Positions 8,851 through 18,238 are shown, counted from the stretch's first letter. The stretch: DNA of 64,000 nt from Azospirillum sp. TSH64 (GCF_003116035.1 NZ_LGQW01000015.1:3112897-3176896), one strand, 5' to 3'. Numbers and translations are program-made. The notes: generated by a model not told the origin, from the sequence alone.

Positions 8851-10272
8851 ATGGCCCTGGACACGAAGCTCTGCACGTTCACAGGCCGCATGGTCATCGT
8901 TGGATTCGGTTCGATTGGCCAGGGTGTCTTGCCGCTGCTTCTCCGTCACATCGACGGACTTACGGCCGACCGGATCACCATCGTCACTGCCGAGGAGCGC
9001 GGGCGCGAGGAAGCGGAGCTTTACGGCGTCGCCTTCCACAACAACCCGCTCGACAACGACAATTTCTTCCAGGTTCTGAAGCCGCTGATCGACAAGGGCG
9101 ATTTCCTGGTCAACCTGTCGGTCGACGTCTCGTCGCTTGCGTTGATCGAGTTCTGCCAGCGGGTCGGCGCCTTCTACACCGACACCTGCACCGAACCGTG
9201 GGCGGGTGGCTACACCGATTCCAGCCTGTCGCCGTCGCTGCGTTCCAACTATGCGCTGCGCGAATCGGCGCTGGCGCTGCGCGGCCGTTACGAGGGCGGC
9301 CCGACCGCGTTGATCACCCATGGGGCGAATCCGGGTCTGGTGTCGCATTTCGTCAAGCAGGCGCTGCTGAACATCGCCGCCGACACCGGCGTGGAAACCG
9401 ATGTCCCGACCGACCGCGACGGCTGGGGCCGGCTGGCGCAGAGGCTTGGCATCAAGACCATCCATGTGGCCGAGCGCGACACCCAGGTGTCGAACCAGCC
9501 CAAGCAGATCGGCGAGTTCGTCAACACCTGGTCGATCGACGGTTTCGTCAGCGAAGGCTGCCAGCCGGCCGAGCTGGGCTGGGGCACGCACGAGAAGGAC
9601 TTGCCGCCCGACGGCCGCCGGCACGAATTCGGCTGCGACGCCGCCATCTACCTGATGCGCCCCGGTGCTGCGACCCGCGTGCGCACCTGGACCCCGCTGG
9701 AGGGGCCGTTCCACGGCTTCCTCATCACCCACAGCGAGGCGATCTCGATCTCCGACTATTTCACTGTGCGCGACGGCGACCGCGTCGTCTACCGGCCGAC
9801 CTGCCACTATGCCTATCACCCTTGCGACGACGGGGTGATGTCGCTGCATGAGCTGGCCGGCAAGAACTACAACATGCAGGCCGAGCAGCGGCTGATGATG
9901 CATGAGATCACCGGCGGCATGGACGAGCTGGGTGTCCTGCTGATGGGCCATCCCAAGGGCGCCTACTGGTACGGCTCGCGGCTGGACATCGACACGGCGC
10001 GCTCGCTGGCGCCCTACAACAACGCCACCTCGATGCAGGTGACCTCCACCGTTCTCGGCGGCATCGTCTGGACGCTGGAGAACCCGAATCGGGGGTTGGT
10101 GGAACCGGACGAAGTCGACTTCCGCCGGGTGCTGGACATCGCCACCCCCTATCTCGGCGAGGTTGTCGGCGCCTATGGCGACTGGACTCCGCTGCAGGAC
10201 CGCAACGTCCTGTTCCCGGAAGACATCGACGAGGACGATCCCTGGCAGTTCAAGAACTTCCGGGTGAATTGA
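8851..10272 (+). CDS. hss: Homospermidine synthase
   Basis: NAD-dependent enzyme joining two putrescine-derived units into sym-homospermidine, the characteristic triamine of many alphaproteobacteria. 473 residues, typical length. It begins with a Rossmann nucleotide-binding stretch VIVGFGSIGQGVLPLL, followed by the saccharopine-dehydrogenase-like fold. It contains THGANPGLVSHFVKQAL, strongly conserved in this family. GGGGAGA lies upstream of ATG 8851. The pairing with the decarboxylase just upstream makes a complete ornithine to putrescine to homospermidine route. Confidence 0.95.
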   Translation: MALDTKLCTFTGRMVIVGFGSIGQGVLPLLLRHIDGLTADRITIVTAEERGREEAELYGVAFHNNPLDNDNFFQVLKPLIDKGDFLVNLSVDVSSLALIEFCQRVGAFYTDTCTEPWAGGYTDSSLSPSLRSNYALRESALALRGRYEGGPTALITHGANPGLVSHFVKQALLNIAADTGVETDVPTDRDGWGRLAQRLGIKTIHVAERDTQVSNQPKQIGEFVNTWSIDGFVSEGCQPAELGWGTHEKDLPPDGRRHEFGCDAAIYLMRPGAATRVRTWTPLEGPFHGFLITHSEAISISDYFTVRDGDRVVYRPTCHYAYHPCDDGVMSLHELAGKNYNMQAEQRLMMHEITGGMDELGVLLMGHPKGAYWYGSRLDIDTARSLAPYNNATSMQVTSTVLGGIVWTLENPNRGLVEPDEVDFRRVLDIATPYLGEVVGAYGDWTPLQDRNVLFPEDIDEDDPWQFKNFRVN

Positions 10273-10427
10273 GAGAGCTTGGATGAAGCGCCGCAGCCGC
10301 AGCCGTCAGTTCAGGCGCACCGGCTGCGGCAGCGCTGCCACAGGGGGGACGGCGACACGGTGACATTGCCCGCGGAAGGGTCTTGAAACCGTTGACTTGG
10401 GCTTTCGCTTCCCCCAATCGTTCCGAC

Positions 10428-12824
10428 ATGCCCAAGCACGTCTCCCGGCGCGCCCGCGCCAAAGCTCCGACCGTCGCCAACCCCATCCTGCGCTCCGGCA
10501 TCGTCGGGCTGATGGTGGCGTGTGGGGTCGCCGCCGTGGATCTCGCCCTTCCGGATTCGGCCAATGCCCAGACTCCGGCCAAGCAGGCGCTGACTCCGAA
10601 GCCGACTCCCAAACCGGCCGACGGACCGCTTCCGGGCAGCAAGCCTGCCGCTCCGGCCCAGGCCGGCGCGACCGGCACCGAATCCAAACAGGACCCTGTC
10701 CTGCTGACGGCCGATCAGGTCACCTTCGACGAGGTGAACAGCGTCGTCACCGCCAGCGGCAATGTCGAGCTGGCGCAGGGCAAGCGCAGCGTCCACGCCG
10801 ACAAGATCACCTACAACCAGAAGACCAAGGTCGTCACCGCAACCGGCAAGATCCGGCTGGTGGAGCCGTCGGGCGACATCGTCTTCGCCGATTACGCCGA
10901 GCTGACCGACGATCTGAAGGACGTGTTCATCGAGAACATCCGCGTCCTGATGACCGACAACGGCCGCATGGCCGGCAACGAGGGCGAGCGGCGCGAGGGC
11001 CGCCTGACGCGCGTCAACCGCGGCGTCTACAGCCCTTGCGACCTGTGCAAGGAAGACCCCACCCGTCCGCCGCTGTGGCAGATCCGCGCCGTGCGCATCG
11101 TGCACGACAACGAGGAGCATGAGGTCCGCTATCGCGACGCGACGATGGAGATCTTCGGCATCCCCGTCGCCTACACGCCCTATCTGTCGCACCCCGATCC
11201 GTCCGTCGACCGCAAGAGCGGGTTCCTGACGCCGTCCTTCGGCAACAACTCCAATCTCGGCGCGATCCTCAAGACCCACTATTACTGGGACATCGCGCCG
11301 GACCAGGACGCCACCTTCGACCTGCATTACTACTCGCAGCAGGGGCCGCTGCTGGGCGGCCAATACCGCAAGCGGTTCGAGAGCGGACGGCTGGAACTGG
11401 AAGGCGCCATCACCCGCGGCGACGTGGCCAACACCACCATCGTGCCGAAGGAAACGCGCACCCGTGGCTACGTCGCGGCGCGCGGCCTGTTTGACATCGA
11501 CGAGACGTGGCGCGCCGGCTTCGACATCAAGCGGGCCAGCGACCCGACCTTCCTGCGGCGCTATTACGATTTCCGCGAGGATTACCTGACCAGCAAGGCC
11601 TTCGTCGAAGGTTTCCATGGCCGGAACTATGCGGCGATCACCGGTTACAGCTTCCAGGACATGCGGTACGGGAACCCGATTCCGGAGCCCGTCACCCTGC
11701 CCTATGCACAGTACAACGCGCTGGGCGAGCCGGGCAGCCTGCTGGGGGGCCGCTGGTCGTTCGACACGAGCCTGCTGGCGGTGTCGCGCTTCAGGAATGC
11801 CGGCCCCGACACCCAGCGCGTCATGGTCCAGCCGGGGTGGGAGCGCAACATCGTCTCCAACGCCGGTTTCGTGACGACCCTGTCGGGCAGCGTCCTGGTC
11901 GCCGGCTATAAGGCGCAGCAGTTCAACTACAACGACCCGACGGTCCGCGGCGACGACACCATCAGCCGCTTCCGCTTCTTCCCGCAGGGGCAGGCCACCG
12001 TCCGCTATCCGTTCGTCCGCTACGGCGAAAGCTCGTCCCAGCTGGTGGAGCCCATCGGCCAGTTGACCTTTGCGCCGAAGCTGCCGAACGGCCGGCTCTT
12101 CCCGAACGAAGACAGCCTGGACGTCGAGTTCGACGATGTGAACCTGCTGCAGCCCAACCGATTCACCGGCATCGACCGGCTGGACGACGGCATGCGCTTC
12201 ACCTACGGCTTGCGCGGAGCGATCTACGGCTACACCCAGGGATCGGCCAGCCTGTTCCTGGGCCAGAGCATTCGCCTGAGCGACAGCAGCGCCGGTTTCT
12301 CCGGCGATTCGGGCCTGGAGGAGCGGGTGTCCGATTATGTCGGCCGCCTGGATCTGCAGCCCGCCGACTGGCTTGACGTCAATTACGGCTTCCGCGTCGA
12401 TCACGAGACCTTCCGTCCGCGCCGTCACTCGCTGAACGCCTCGGCCGGCGTGCCGCTGCTGCGGCTGTCGACCTCCTACACCTACGTCGACCAGACGACA
12501 TCCCGCAACGCGGTCACCCGCAACCGGGTGGAGCAGGCGAACTTTGGCGTTTCGTCGCAGTTCACCGATCGCTGGAACATCGGCATCGCCCACACCCAGG
12601 CGATGGAGCCGCAGCCGGGCCCGCGCTCGAGCCTCGCCGTGCTGACCTATGGCGACGAGTGCCTGCTGTTCCAGACCATCGCCCGGCGCGACTACACGAT
12701 CAGCACCACCGGCGAGAAGGACGGCAACACCATCTTCTTCCGTCTGGTCTTCAAGAATGTCGGCGAGTTCAAGAGCCCGGGCATCAACGCAGGCTTCCTG
12801 GGCGGCGGGTCGGCCAACCAGTAG
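10428..12824 (+). CDS. lptD: LPS-assembly protein LptD (OstA)
   Basis: Outer-membrane beta-barrel that inserts lipopolysaccharide into the outer leaflet. An N-terminal signal peptide ends around DSANAQ. The OstA/LptA-like periplasmic domain (about residues 85-200: LLTADQVTFDEVNSVVTASG) is followed by the LptD barrel to the end, with many aromatic alternating strands. Cysteines are visible in YSPCDLCKED and near the C-terminus in YGDECLLF, matching the disulphide-forming positions of the family. Length from ATG 10428 is 798 residues. An in-frame TTG at 10383 preceded by GGAAGGG is an alternative start. Unusually, lptF/lptG and surA, the common alphaproteobacterial neighbours, are not adjacent. 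Confidence 0.93.
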   Translation: MPKHVSRRARAKAPTVANPILRSGIVGLMVACGVAAVDLALPDSANAQTPAKQALTPKPTPKPADGPLPGSKPAAPAQAGATGTESKQDPVLLTADQVTFDEVNSVVTASGNVELAQGKRSVHADKITYNQKTKVVTATGKIRLVEPSGDIVFADYAELTDDLKDVFIENIRVLMTDNGRMAGNEGERREGRLTRVNRGVYSPCDLCKEDPTRPPLWQIRAVRIVHDNEEHEVRYRDATMEIFGIPVAYTPYLSHPDPSVDRKSGFLTPSFGNNSNLGAILKTHYYWDIAPDQDATFDLHYYSQQGPLLGGQYRKRFESGRLELEGAITRGDVANTTIVPKETRTRGYVAARGLFDIDETWRAGFDIKRASDPTFLRRYYDFREDYLTSKAFVEGFHGRNYAAITGYSFQDMRYGNPIPEPVTLPYAQYNALGEPGSLLGGRWSFDTSLLAVSRFRNAGPDTQRVMVQPGWERNIVSNAGFVTTLSGSVLVAGYKAQQFNYNDPTVRGDDTISRFRFFPQGQATVRYPFVRYGESSSQLVEPIGQLTFAPKLPNGRLFPNEDSLDVEFDDVNLLQPNRFTGIDRLDDGMRFTYGLRGAIYGYTQGSASLFLGQSIRLSDSSAGFSGDSGLEERVSDYVGRLDLQPADWLDVNYGFRVDHETFRPRRHSLNASAGVPLLRLSTSYTYVDQTTSRNAVTRNRVEQANFGVSSQFTDRWNIGIAHTQAMEPQPGPRSSLAVLTYGDECLLFQTIARRDYTISTTGEKDGNTIFFRLVFKNVGEFKSPGINAGFLGGGSANQ

Positions 12825-12852
12825 TCGCCTTCGGGAAAAGACGGCACAAACC

Positions 12853-12883
12853 AACGGCCAGGGGGTTGCATCCCCTGGCCGTT
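12853..12883 (+). terminator. Strong hairpin after lptD
   Basis: Perfect 12-bp inverted repeat AACGGCCAGGGG / CCCCTGGCCGTT with a 7-base loop, 29 bases after the lptD stop. The downstream flank (GCCATTA) lacks a T tract, so it may terminate inefficiently, protect the 3' end, or leave partial read-through into the next gene. Confidence 0.6.
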
Positions 12884-12931
12884 GCCATTAGCCATTGAGG
12901 TCCGACGAGACAGCCCGCCACGATCGAAATC

Positions 12932-13657
12932 ATGACCCTGGGACGTTACGACTACGAAAGACGGTACCGCAAACGCATGCGGGCCGGCGTGATCAAGTTC
13001 ATGCTGCTGGCGGCACTCGTGCTGGGGGTCGGGCTTTTCTCCTACCAGATGGGAATCGAGCAGCTGAAGGGCCGCGACGTGACCCTGCGCGAGGAGATCG
13101 CCACGCTGTCGCGCCAGAAGGCGGAGCTGGAGCTGCTGGCCAGCCAGATGCAGCATGCCGCCCGCACCGCCGAGGCGCGCGCGGCCGAACTGGAAGGCCG
13201 CCTTCAGCGCGAGGTGCCGACCGGCGATCTCGCCAAGCTGAGCCAGTTGGTGGGGGAGCGGCTGAAAAGCGGACTGGACGCCAACCGCCTCGCCTTCGTC
13301 ATCTCGCAGGCCCAGGTTCCGCGCAACTGCCAGCCGACCGACACCAAGCGCTTCACGCTGAGCACCCCGCTGCTGAAGGGCGGCGCACGCGGCGTCACCT
13401 TCGGCAACGGCACCGTCACGGTCACCGGCGAGGGGCAATCGGCGCACAACCCGCAAGGCAATGCTGAAAGCTGGTTCGATCCCGGCCAGCCGGTAACGAT
13501 CCGCATCGCCGGCATGGGTGGCAAGGGCACCACGGTCAGCGGCGTCCTGCCTCTGCACCAGTCCCTGGTGGTCGACAACAGCGAATACCGCTTCACCATC
13601 GCCGCGGCCCAGCGCTCCTTCGTCGAGGTGACCGCCGACCGCTGCGCCTATCCCTGA
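12932..13657 (+). CDS. Membrane-anchored coiled-coil protein of unknown function
   Basis: 241 residues. A basic N-terminus (YERRYRKRMRAG) is followed by one membrane helix (about 20-40: FMLLAALVLGVGLFSYQMG), placing the rest in the periplasm. A heptad-rich coiled coil spans about 45-95. A beta-rich C-terminal domain (about 130-241) has two Cys residues (RNCQPTD and DRCAYP) that could form a disulphide. It follows lptD on the same strand. The architecture resembles small envelope proteins that brace periplasmic complexes, but no function can be named. Its last 10 bases overlap the convergent glycosyltransferase gene. Confidence 0.75.
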   Translation: MTLGRYDYERRYRKRMRAGVIKFMLLAALVLGVGLFSYQMGIEQLKGRDVTLREEIATLSRQKAELELLASQMQHAARTAEARAAELEGRLQREVPTGDLAKLSQLVGERLKSGLDANRLAFVISQAQVPRNCQPTDTKRFTLSTPLLKGGARGVTFGNGTVTVTGEGQSAHNPQGNAESWFDPGQPVTIRIAGMGGKGTTVSGVLPLHQSLVVDNSEYRFTIAAAQRSFVEVTADRCAYP

Positions 13658-15711
13658 GGCGGAACGGCGAATCCGCGCGGCGACTCTCCCGCCGCGTGGA
13701 TGTCCCACATGGTCGTGAAAGCCGATTCGATGGAACGGGCGAACCGGTCGGTGTCGAACAGGGGAGCGGTGGCGCGAGCCCGCTCCAGCCGCAGCTTGAA
13801 AGCGGCCAGTTCGGCAGGCTGCATGGCCAATCGCTGCGCCGTCGCTTCATAGGCGTCCCAATCCGCCACAGCCAGTTCGGGCAAACCGGCCGCGTGCAGC
13901 AGGCTGGCGGCAACCCGCCCGGCGAAGGACCGGCCGGGGACCGTCAGCATCGGCAGCCCGGCCCACAGCGCGTCGCTCGCCGTGGTATGGGCACCGACTG
14001 GGGCTGAATCGAGGAACAGGTCAGCCAGCCGGTGGCGCGCGAGATGCGCCGGTCCCGGAAGGCGCGGGGCGAAGACCAGGCGTTCCGGCGCGACACCGCG
14101 GTCCTCAGCAACACCCCGCAGGTTGGCGGCGACCTCGGCTGGCCCGTCGAGCAGCCACAGGACCGATCCCGGCACGCGTTGCAGAATCCGGCACCAGCGA
14201 CCGAACAGGTCCGGCCCAATCTTGTAGGACGCATTGAAGGCGCAGAAAACGACGGCCTCGGCCGGCAGCCCGCAGTCGGCGCGGCTTGGCATCGGCCCGA
14301 TGGCGCGGTGCCGGTCGTTCGGCTGGTAGCTGTCGGGCAGATGGACGATGCGCTCGCTGTAGAAGCGCTGATGATCGGCTGGCGCCACCACCGGGTCGGC
14401 GATGACGTAATCGATGGCCGTGCTGCCCAGCGTGCCCGGATAGCCGAGCCACTGCGCCTGCACCGGTGCCGGCCGGTATGCCGCAATCCCCGGACGGGCA
14501 TTCTGGGTGTGGCCTTTCAGATCGACCAGAATGTCGATGCCTGCCTCATGGATCAGGCGGGCTGCCGCCTCGTCGGTCAGGGCCGACAGGTCGAGAAGGC
14601 GGTCGAATGCGGCGACCAGCCGCTTGCGCAACGGCCCGCCGTCGTCGGGGCCGTGGGAGCAGCCAATGATCTCGAAGCGGTCGCGGTCGTGCCGTTCGAT
14701 CAGCTCGGCGATCAGCACGGCGGTGGCGTGCTCGTGGAAATCGGCGGACAGATAGCCGATCCGCAGCTTTGCACCGCGGTCGGTGCGCTTCGGGAAGCCG
14801 GGCGGGATGCCCCGCGTCTTCCAGCCGGAATAACGCTCGGCACAGGCACGCTCCAGCGCCGGCCCTGCCCCTTCCCCCAGGAAGATCCAGGGGTGTGCCT
14901 GCTGCGTCCGTCCCTCCCGCACCAGATCGACCAGCCGGGCGGACAATGACGGCAGCCCATCCCAACGGCAGAGATGCCGGCGCTGCTGCACCAGTTGCGC
15001 CAGCACCCCTCCCGCATCGGGCAGGCCGATGCGAAGCGCGCGGTCGAAGCCGACGATGCTTGCCGGCGCGTCCTCCGCCGGACCGCCTCGCTGCCCGCGC
15101 TCCTTCAACGCAAGGGCAAGGTTGGCCTGTCCTTCCGCCAGATCGGGCTGCAGGCACAGGCAGGCACGGAAACCGGCAGCGGCGCGCTCCAGGTCGCCGC
15201 GGTCGCGGTGCAGGGCGGCCAGGGCCAGCCGGGCCGGCACCAGCTTATGGTCAAGTTCCAACGCCCGGCGCAGAGCCGCTTCCGCCTCGTCCAGCCGGCC
15301 AAGCTCGCGCAGGAGCACACCCTGGTTGCACGGCGCCGGTGCGAAGCCGGGCATCAGCCGGGCGGCTTCGCCATAGGCCGCGGCGGCCTCCGCCGGACGG
15401 CCGAGCGCCTGCAGGGTCACGCCCCAATTGTAATGGTTGCCGCCGAAATCGGGGAGCCAATCTAGCGCCTTGCGGTGATGCGCCTCCGCCTCCGCAAGGC
15501 GGCCCTGACGCCGCAACGCCTCGCCGAGGTTGGAGCGGGCGACCGCCTCCTCGGGCGTGCCGGCCTGCCCCAGCGTGTCGAGTGCGGCGAACAGGGCCGA
15601 CAGCAACGCCGCGTCGCCCGCCTTGCCGGTAAGGCGGCGGCGCAGATCGCCGATGGCGCCCTTGCCGCTTTCCTTTCCGGCCTCCTTCAGGGTCGGCGGC
15701 GGTGAGGTCAC
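13648..15711 (-). CDS. TPR protein with family-41 (O-GlcNAc-transferase-like) glycosyltransferase domain
   Basis: 687 residues. The N-terminal half (about 1-280) carries tetratricopeptide repeats with motifs such as ALDWLPDFGGNHYNWG and ALELDHKLVPARLALAAL. The C-terminal half is a GT41 catalytic domain: RIGYLSADFHEHA begins it, WLGYPGTLGSTAIDYVIAD is the OGT/SPINDLY hallmark, FNASYKIGPD and FLDSAPVGAHTTASDALWAG line the UDP-sugar pocket. Such enzymes glycosylate Ser/Thr of proteins such as flagellin or adhesins; the target here is unknown. The GTG start at 15711 overlaps the stop of the ydbL-like gene (GTGA), so it is coupled to the ydbH-ynbE-ydbL set. The open frame extends to 16203, but only as an antisense-like Arg/Gly-rich extension. 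Confidence 0.88.
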   Translation of the reverse strand: MTSPPPTLKEAGKESGKGAIGDLRRRLTGKAGDAALLSALFAALDTLGQAGTPEEAVARSNLGEALRRQGRLAEAEAHHRKALDWLPDFGGNHYNWGVTLQALGRPAEAAAAYGEAARLMPGFAPAPCNQGVLLRELGRLDEAEAALRRALELDHKLVPARLALAALHRDRGDLERAAAGFRACLCLQPDLAEGQANLALALKERGQRGGPAEDAPASIVGFDRALRIGLPDAGGVLAQLVQQRRHLCRWDGLPSLSARLVDLVREGRTQQAHPWIFLGEGAGPALERACAERYSGWKTRGIPPGFPKRTDRGAKLRIGYLSADFHEHATAVLIAELIERHDRDRFEIIGCSHGPDDGGPLRKRLVAAFDRLLDLSALTDEAAARLIHEAGIDILVDLKGHTQNARPGIAAYRPAPVQAQWLGYPGTLGSTAIDYVIADPVVAPADHQRFYSERIVHLPDSYQPNDRHRAIGPMPSRADCGLPAEAVVFCAFNASYKIGPDLFGRWCRILQRVPGSVLWLLDGPAEVAANLRGVAEDRGVAPERLVFAPRLPGPAHLARHRLADLFLDSAPVGAHTTASDALWAGLPMLTVPGRSFAGRVAASLLHAAGLPELAVADWDAYEATAQRLAMQPAELAAFKLRLERARATAPLFDTDRFARSIESAFTTMWDIHAAGESPRGFAVPPQG

Positions 15712-16076
15712 TTGCGCTGCCACTCGCCCGCGGCGGTCATCACGAATTGTCCGGCCGGAGTGCGCTCGATCAACTGCTGGCCGGCAACCGCCTGGACCTT
15801 GTCCAGCGCCGTGCCGTTGCCCTTGGCGATCTCCTGATAGCGAGCGAGGCGCTGGGCGTTCACCTGCTGGGCCAGCGCCTGAGCGGAAGCAGGCGCGCCC
15901 GGAACCACGCCGACCATCCCGTCCGGGCGTTCGCCCAGCTGACCGGCGGCTTTGGCGGCGGCCAGCGCATCCTGGGCCAGCACCAGTTGCGGCATCGCGA
16001 CCGCCAGCAGGCCGGCGGCGAGTGTGGAGAGGGCAAGCCGGTTGAAATGTCGGCGGCTGAGGGGGCTTCTCGTCAT
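15708..16076 (-). CDS. ydbL: YdbL-family (DUF1318) periplasmic protein
   Basis: 122 residues. The export signal has an SRRHFNRLALSTLAAG core, resembling a Tat signal (RR motif), and cleavage is expected after VLAQ. The mature part is the DUF1318 domain, with the repeated QVNAQRLARYQEIAKGNGT and final GQQLIERTPAGQFV seen in YdbL proteins. In E. coli YdbL works with YdbH and YnbE in an inner-to-outer-membrane lipid-transport bridge. All three are adjacent here in the same order. The ATG at 16076 shares a base with the ynbE stop (TGATG), and a GTG at 16079 is an alternative. Confidence 0.85.
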   Translation of the reverse strand: MTRSPLSRRHFNRLALSTLAAGLLAVAMPQLVLAQDALAAAKAAGQLGERPDGMVGVVPGAPASAQALAQQVNAQRLARYQEIAKGNGTALDKVQAVAGQQLIERTPAGQFVMTAAGEWQRK

Positions 16077-16324
16077 CACTTCTTCCCCTTCGTCGAAGAA
16101 GGCGCGGTATCGGTGGGAAGGCCGAACAGGGCGGGGTCGTTGCGGATCGCGTCGTCGACGTCGCGCTCCAGCTTGACCCGCACCTCCTGCTCGATCCGGA
16201 CATTCAGGTTGATCTCGATGGGCTTGTCGGGCGCCTCGATCTTCACCGTCGGGGCGCAGGCGGCAACGGCGGTGGAGATCAGCAGGGCGGCCGTCAGGCC
16301 GATGTGGGAAAGTCTGGTAACCAT
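16076..16324 (-). CDS. ynbE: YnbE-family small outer-membrane lipoprotein
   Basis: 82 residues with a lipoprotein signal ending in AVAAC (lipidated Cys at 23). The rest is short and charged, with PIEINLNVRIEQEV, the conserved YnbE core thought to continue the beta-sheet groove of YdbH at the outer membrane. The last residues are Lys-rich. It starts 8 bases after ydbH and is coupled to ydbL. Short genes like this are easily missed, but context and signal make it secure. Confidence 0.85.
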   Translation of the reverse strand: MVTRLSHIGLTAALLISTAVAACAPTVKIEAPDKPIEINLNVRIEQEVRVKLERDVDDAIRNDPALFGLPTDTAPSSTKGKK

Positions 16325-16332
16325 GGTGGCGA

Positions 16333-18042
16333 TCAGTGGTCCTTCTGGTCGGAGCCGGTCATCCGCTCCCGCACTGTGTCGGGAATCCGGTAGACGTCGA
16401 GGTTCTGGCGCAGAATCCGGTCGAGCGCGCCGGACAGCTTAAGGTTAAGCGCAACCGGATAGCCATCGTAGAATGACGGGTTGGCCCCGCGCAGGGAAAA
16501 GCCGGCGCTGAGTTCGCCGCCGGCCTGCCCGTCGATGGTGATCCGCAGGGTTTCGTAATGGAAGTCGGTCAGGGCGCCCATCAGCATGGCGGTCGGGCTT
16601 CCCTCCTCCCCCTTCAGGCCGGATGGCGGCTGGGCGGGGTCGTAACGCAGCGTGCCGGGACCCGCCGATTCGAGGACACCGCCGTTCAACGTGACCGTAT
16701 CGCCGGCAAGGACCACAGGGAGGGTACCGGCCAGCTTGCCGCTTGCCTCCAGCCCATCCACGGCGATCAACTCCAGCAGCTTTGCCGCATCGATGCCGTC
16801 AGCATGCAGGGTGACAGTTCCCTTCGGCTTGTCGGGTGACAGTTCGAACGGGTCGGCATGGAGCGTGCCGCCGGCCCAGCGCCACTCGGCCCGGTCGACA
16901 TCGAGACGCCCGTCACGGCCATAACCGAACAGAAGCGTCCCATCCGTCAGCGGAATGCCGACATCCAGCAGGCCGATGGACAGCTTCTGCCCGTCCGGAA
17001 TCACCGGGGGCGACAGGCTGGACAGGGCGACCGTACCGCTGACACCGGCAACCGTCACCGGACCGGCGGCGCCGGCCAAGCCCTTGACCACCGCTTGACC
17101 GGCCGTGGTCAAGCCCTTGGGGGTCAGGGAAAGCGTCGCCTTCCCGGACAGCGTGCCGGACGCTTTCTCCAGGAAGGTCGCGCCCAACGGCGAAATGGCG
17201 GCGAGACCGGGTCCGTTCTCGGCGAGTCGGATCGGCTTCGCCACCGCCTCCAGCCGTCCGGTGCCGGCGGTCTGGTCATAGGTGCCGTTAAGCGTAACCG
17301 TGAGAAGGCCGTTTGCGCCCTTGGCGGTGCCGTCGATGGTCCACGGAGCTTCCCCCGCCTGAACCGCCTGCATGGTGACGGCCAGCGGCACGACGGGCGC
17401 CGGCTTGGCCGTATTGGTCAGCCGTACGACGGTGGCATCCGCCCGGCGTCCGGTGCCGTCCTGCCCCAGCCGCAGCACGACCTGCTCGGCCCGCAGACTG
17501 CTCGTCGGCATGTCGAGCCGCGGCGCTTGCAACTCTGCCGCGACGGTCATGGAACCGGGCGTCCAGCGCAGAAGCTCACCCTTCCGCGCGGCGCACAGCG
17601 TCGCTCCCTGCGGCAGGTCGAGACGCTGGCCGGAAACCGTCAGTCCGTCCGCCTTGGCCGGCAGGCAACCGTCGGGGGTCACGGTCACGGCGCCGCCATC
17701 CGTCCCGACCACCAGCGCGCCGAACAGGACCAGCCGTCCCGACATCGGCAAATCCAGCGCCTTGGCCGCCGCTTCGAGCGGGCCGCTGTCGCCGGAGATT
17801 TCGAGCCGCAGCCCCTGCCACCCGTCGGCGATGCGCAGTCCGGTGACGGTCACCGTGGCACCGGTGAAGCCGGTCCCACGCAGCACTTCGGTCGCGGTGG
17901 CGCCGATCAGCGCCGGTCCGGCCAGGATCACCCCGCCCAGCCCGACGACGCCAAGCATCACCGCCACCGCCGCCGTCCCCGCTATCGCCCTCCCCAGCCT
18001 CAATGTTCCTGCCCCTTCCCGTCTGCTCGTCAGGACCGGCAT
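16333..18042 (-). CDS. ydbH: YdbH-family AsmA-like intermembrane lipid transport protein
   Basis: 569 residues with one N-terminal membrane helix (about 20-45: AAVAVMLGVVGLGGVILAGP). The rest is a long periplasmic beta-rich region, as expected for AsmA/TamB-like hydrophobic-groove proteins. It is shorter than E. coli YdbH (roughly 880 residues) but keeps the C-terminal YdbH signature: ALTDFHYETLRITIDGQAGG and the PVALNLKLSGALDRILR end. First gene of a four-gene leftward operon ydbH-ynbE-ydbL-GT41. By analogy with E. coli it would move phospholipid between membranes. Confidence 0.82.
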   Translation of the reverse strand: MPVLTSRREGAGTLRLGRAIAGTAAVAVMLGVVGLGGVILAGPALIGATATEVLRGTGFTGATVTVTGLRIADGWQGLRLEISGDSGPLEAAAKALDLPMSGRLVLFGALVVGTDGGAVTVTPDGCLPAKADGLTVSGQRLDLPQGATLCAARKGELLRWTPGSMTVAAELQAPRLDMPTSSLRAEQVVLRLGQDGTGRRADATVVRLTNTAKPAPVVPLAVTMQAVQAGEAPWTIDGTAKGANGLLTVTLNGTYDQTAGTGRLEAVAKPIRLAENGPGLAAISPLGATFLEKASGTLSGKATLSLTPKGLTTAGQAVVKGLAGAAGPVTVAGVSGTVALSSLSPPVIPDGQKLSIGLLDVGIPLTDGTLLFGYGRDGRLDVDRAEWRWAGGTLHADPFELSPDKPKGTVTLHADGIDAAKLLELIAVDGLEASGKLAGTLPVVLAGDTVTLNGGVLESAGPGTLRYDPAQPPSGLKGEEGSPTAMLMGALTDFHYETLRITIDGQAGGELSAGFSLRGANPSFYDGYPVALNLKLSGALDRILRQNLDVYRIPDTVRERMTGSDQKDH

Positions 18043-18238
18043 GCCACGTCCACGCCCGGATGAACACCCGGACGAGCGGCCGTCATCCGTGACCTTTGGC
18101 GGATCTTTCGGGTGTCAGACCGACCGGCCCGTCTATCGATTGGCCGACCGGTCTAACTCCCCGCCAGCGCGGCTTTGCATTCCGCCGCTTTTCCCCTATG
18201 GTCCGGGGCGCGGATTTCGGCTCATCGGAGTGTTTCGC

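Noticed and set aside
10383..10427. TTG start 45 bases upstream of the chosen lptD ATG
   Set aside because: It has a reasonable GGAAGGG upstream, but it adds residues before the basic part of the signal peptide. The ATG gives a normal export signal; kept only as an alternative.
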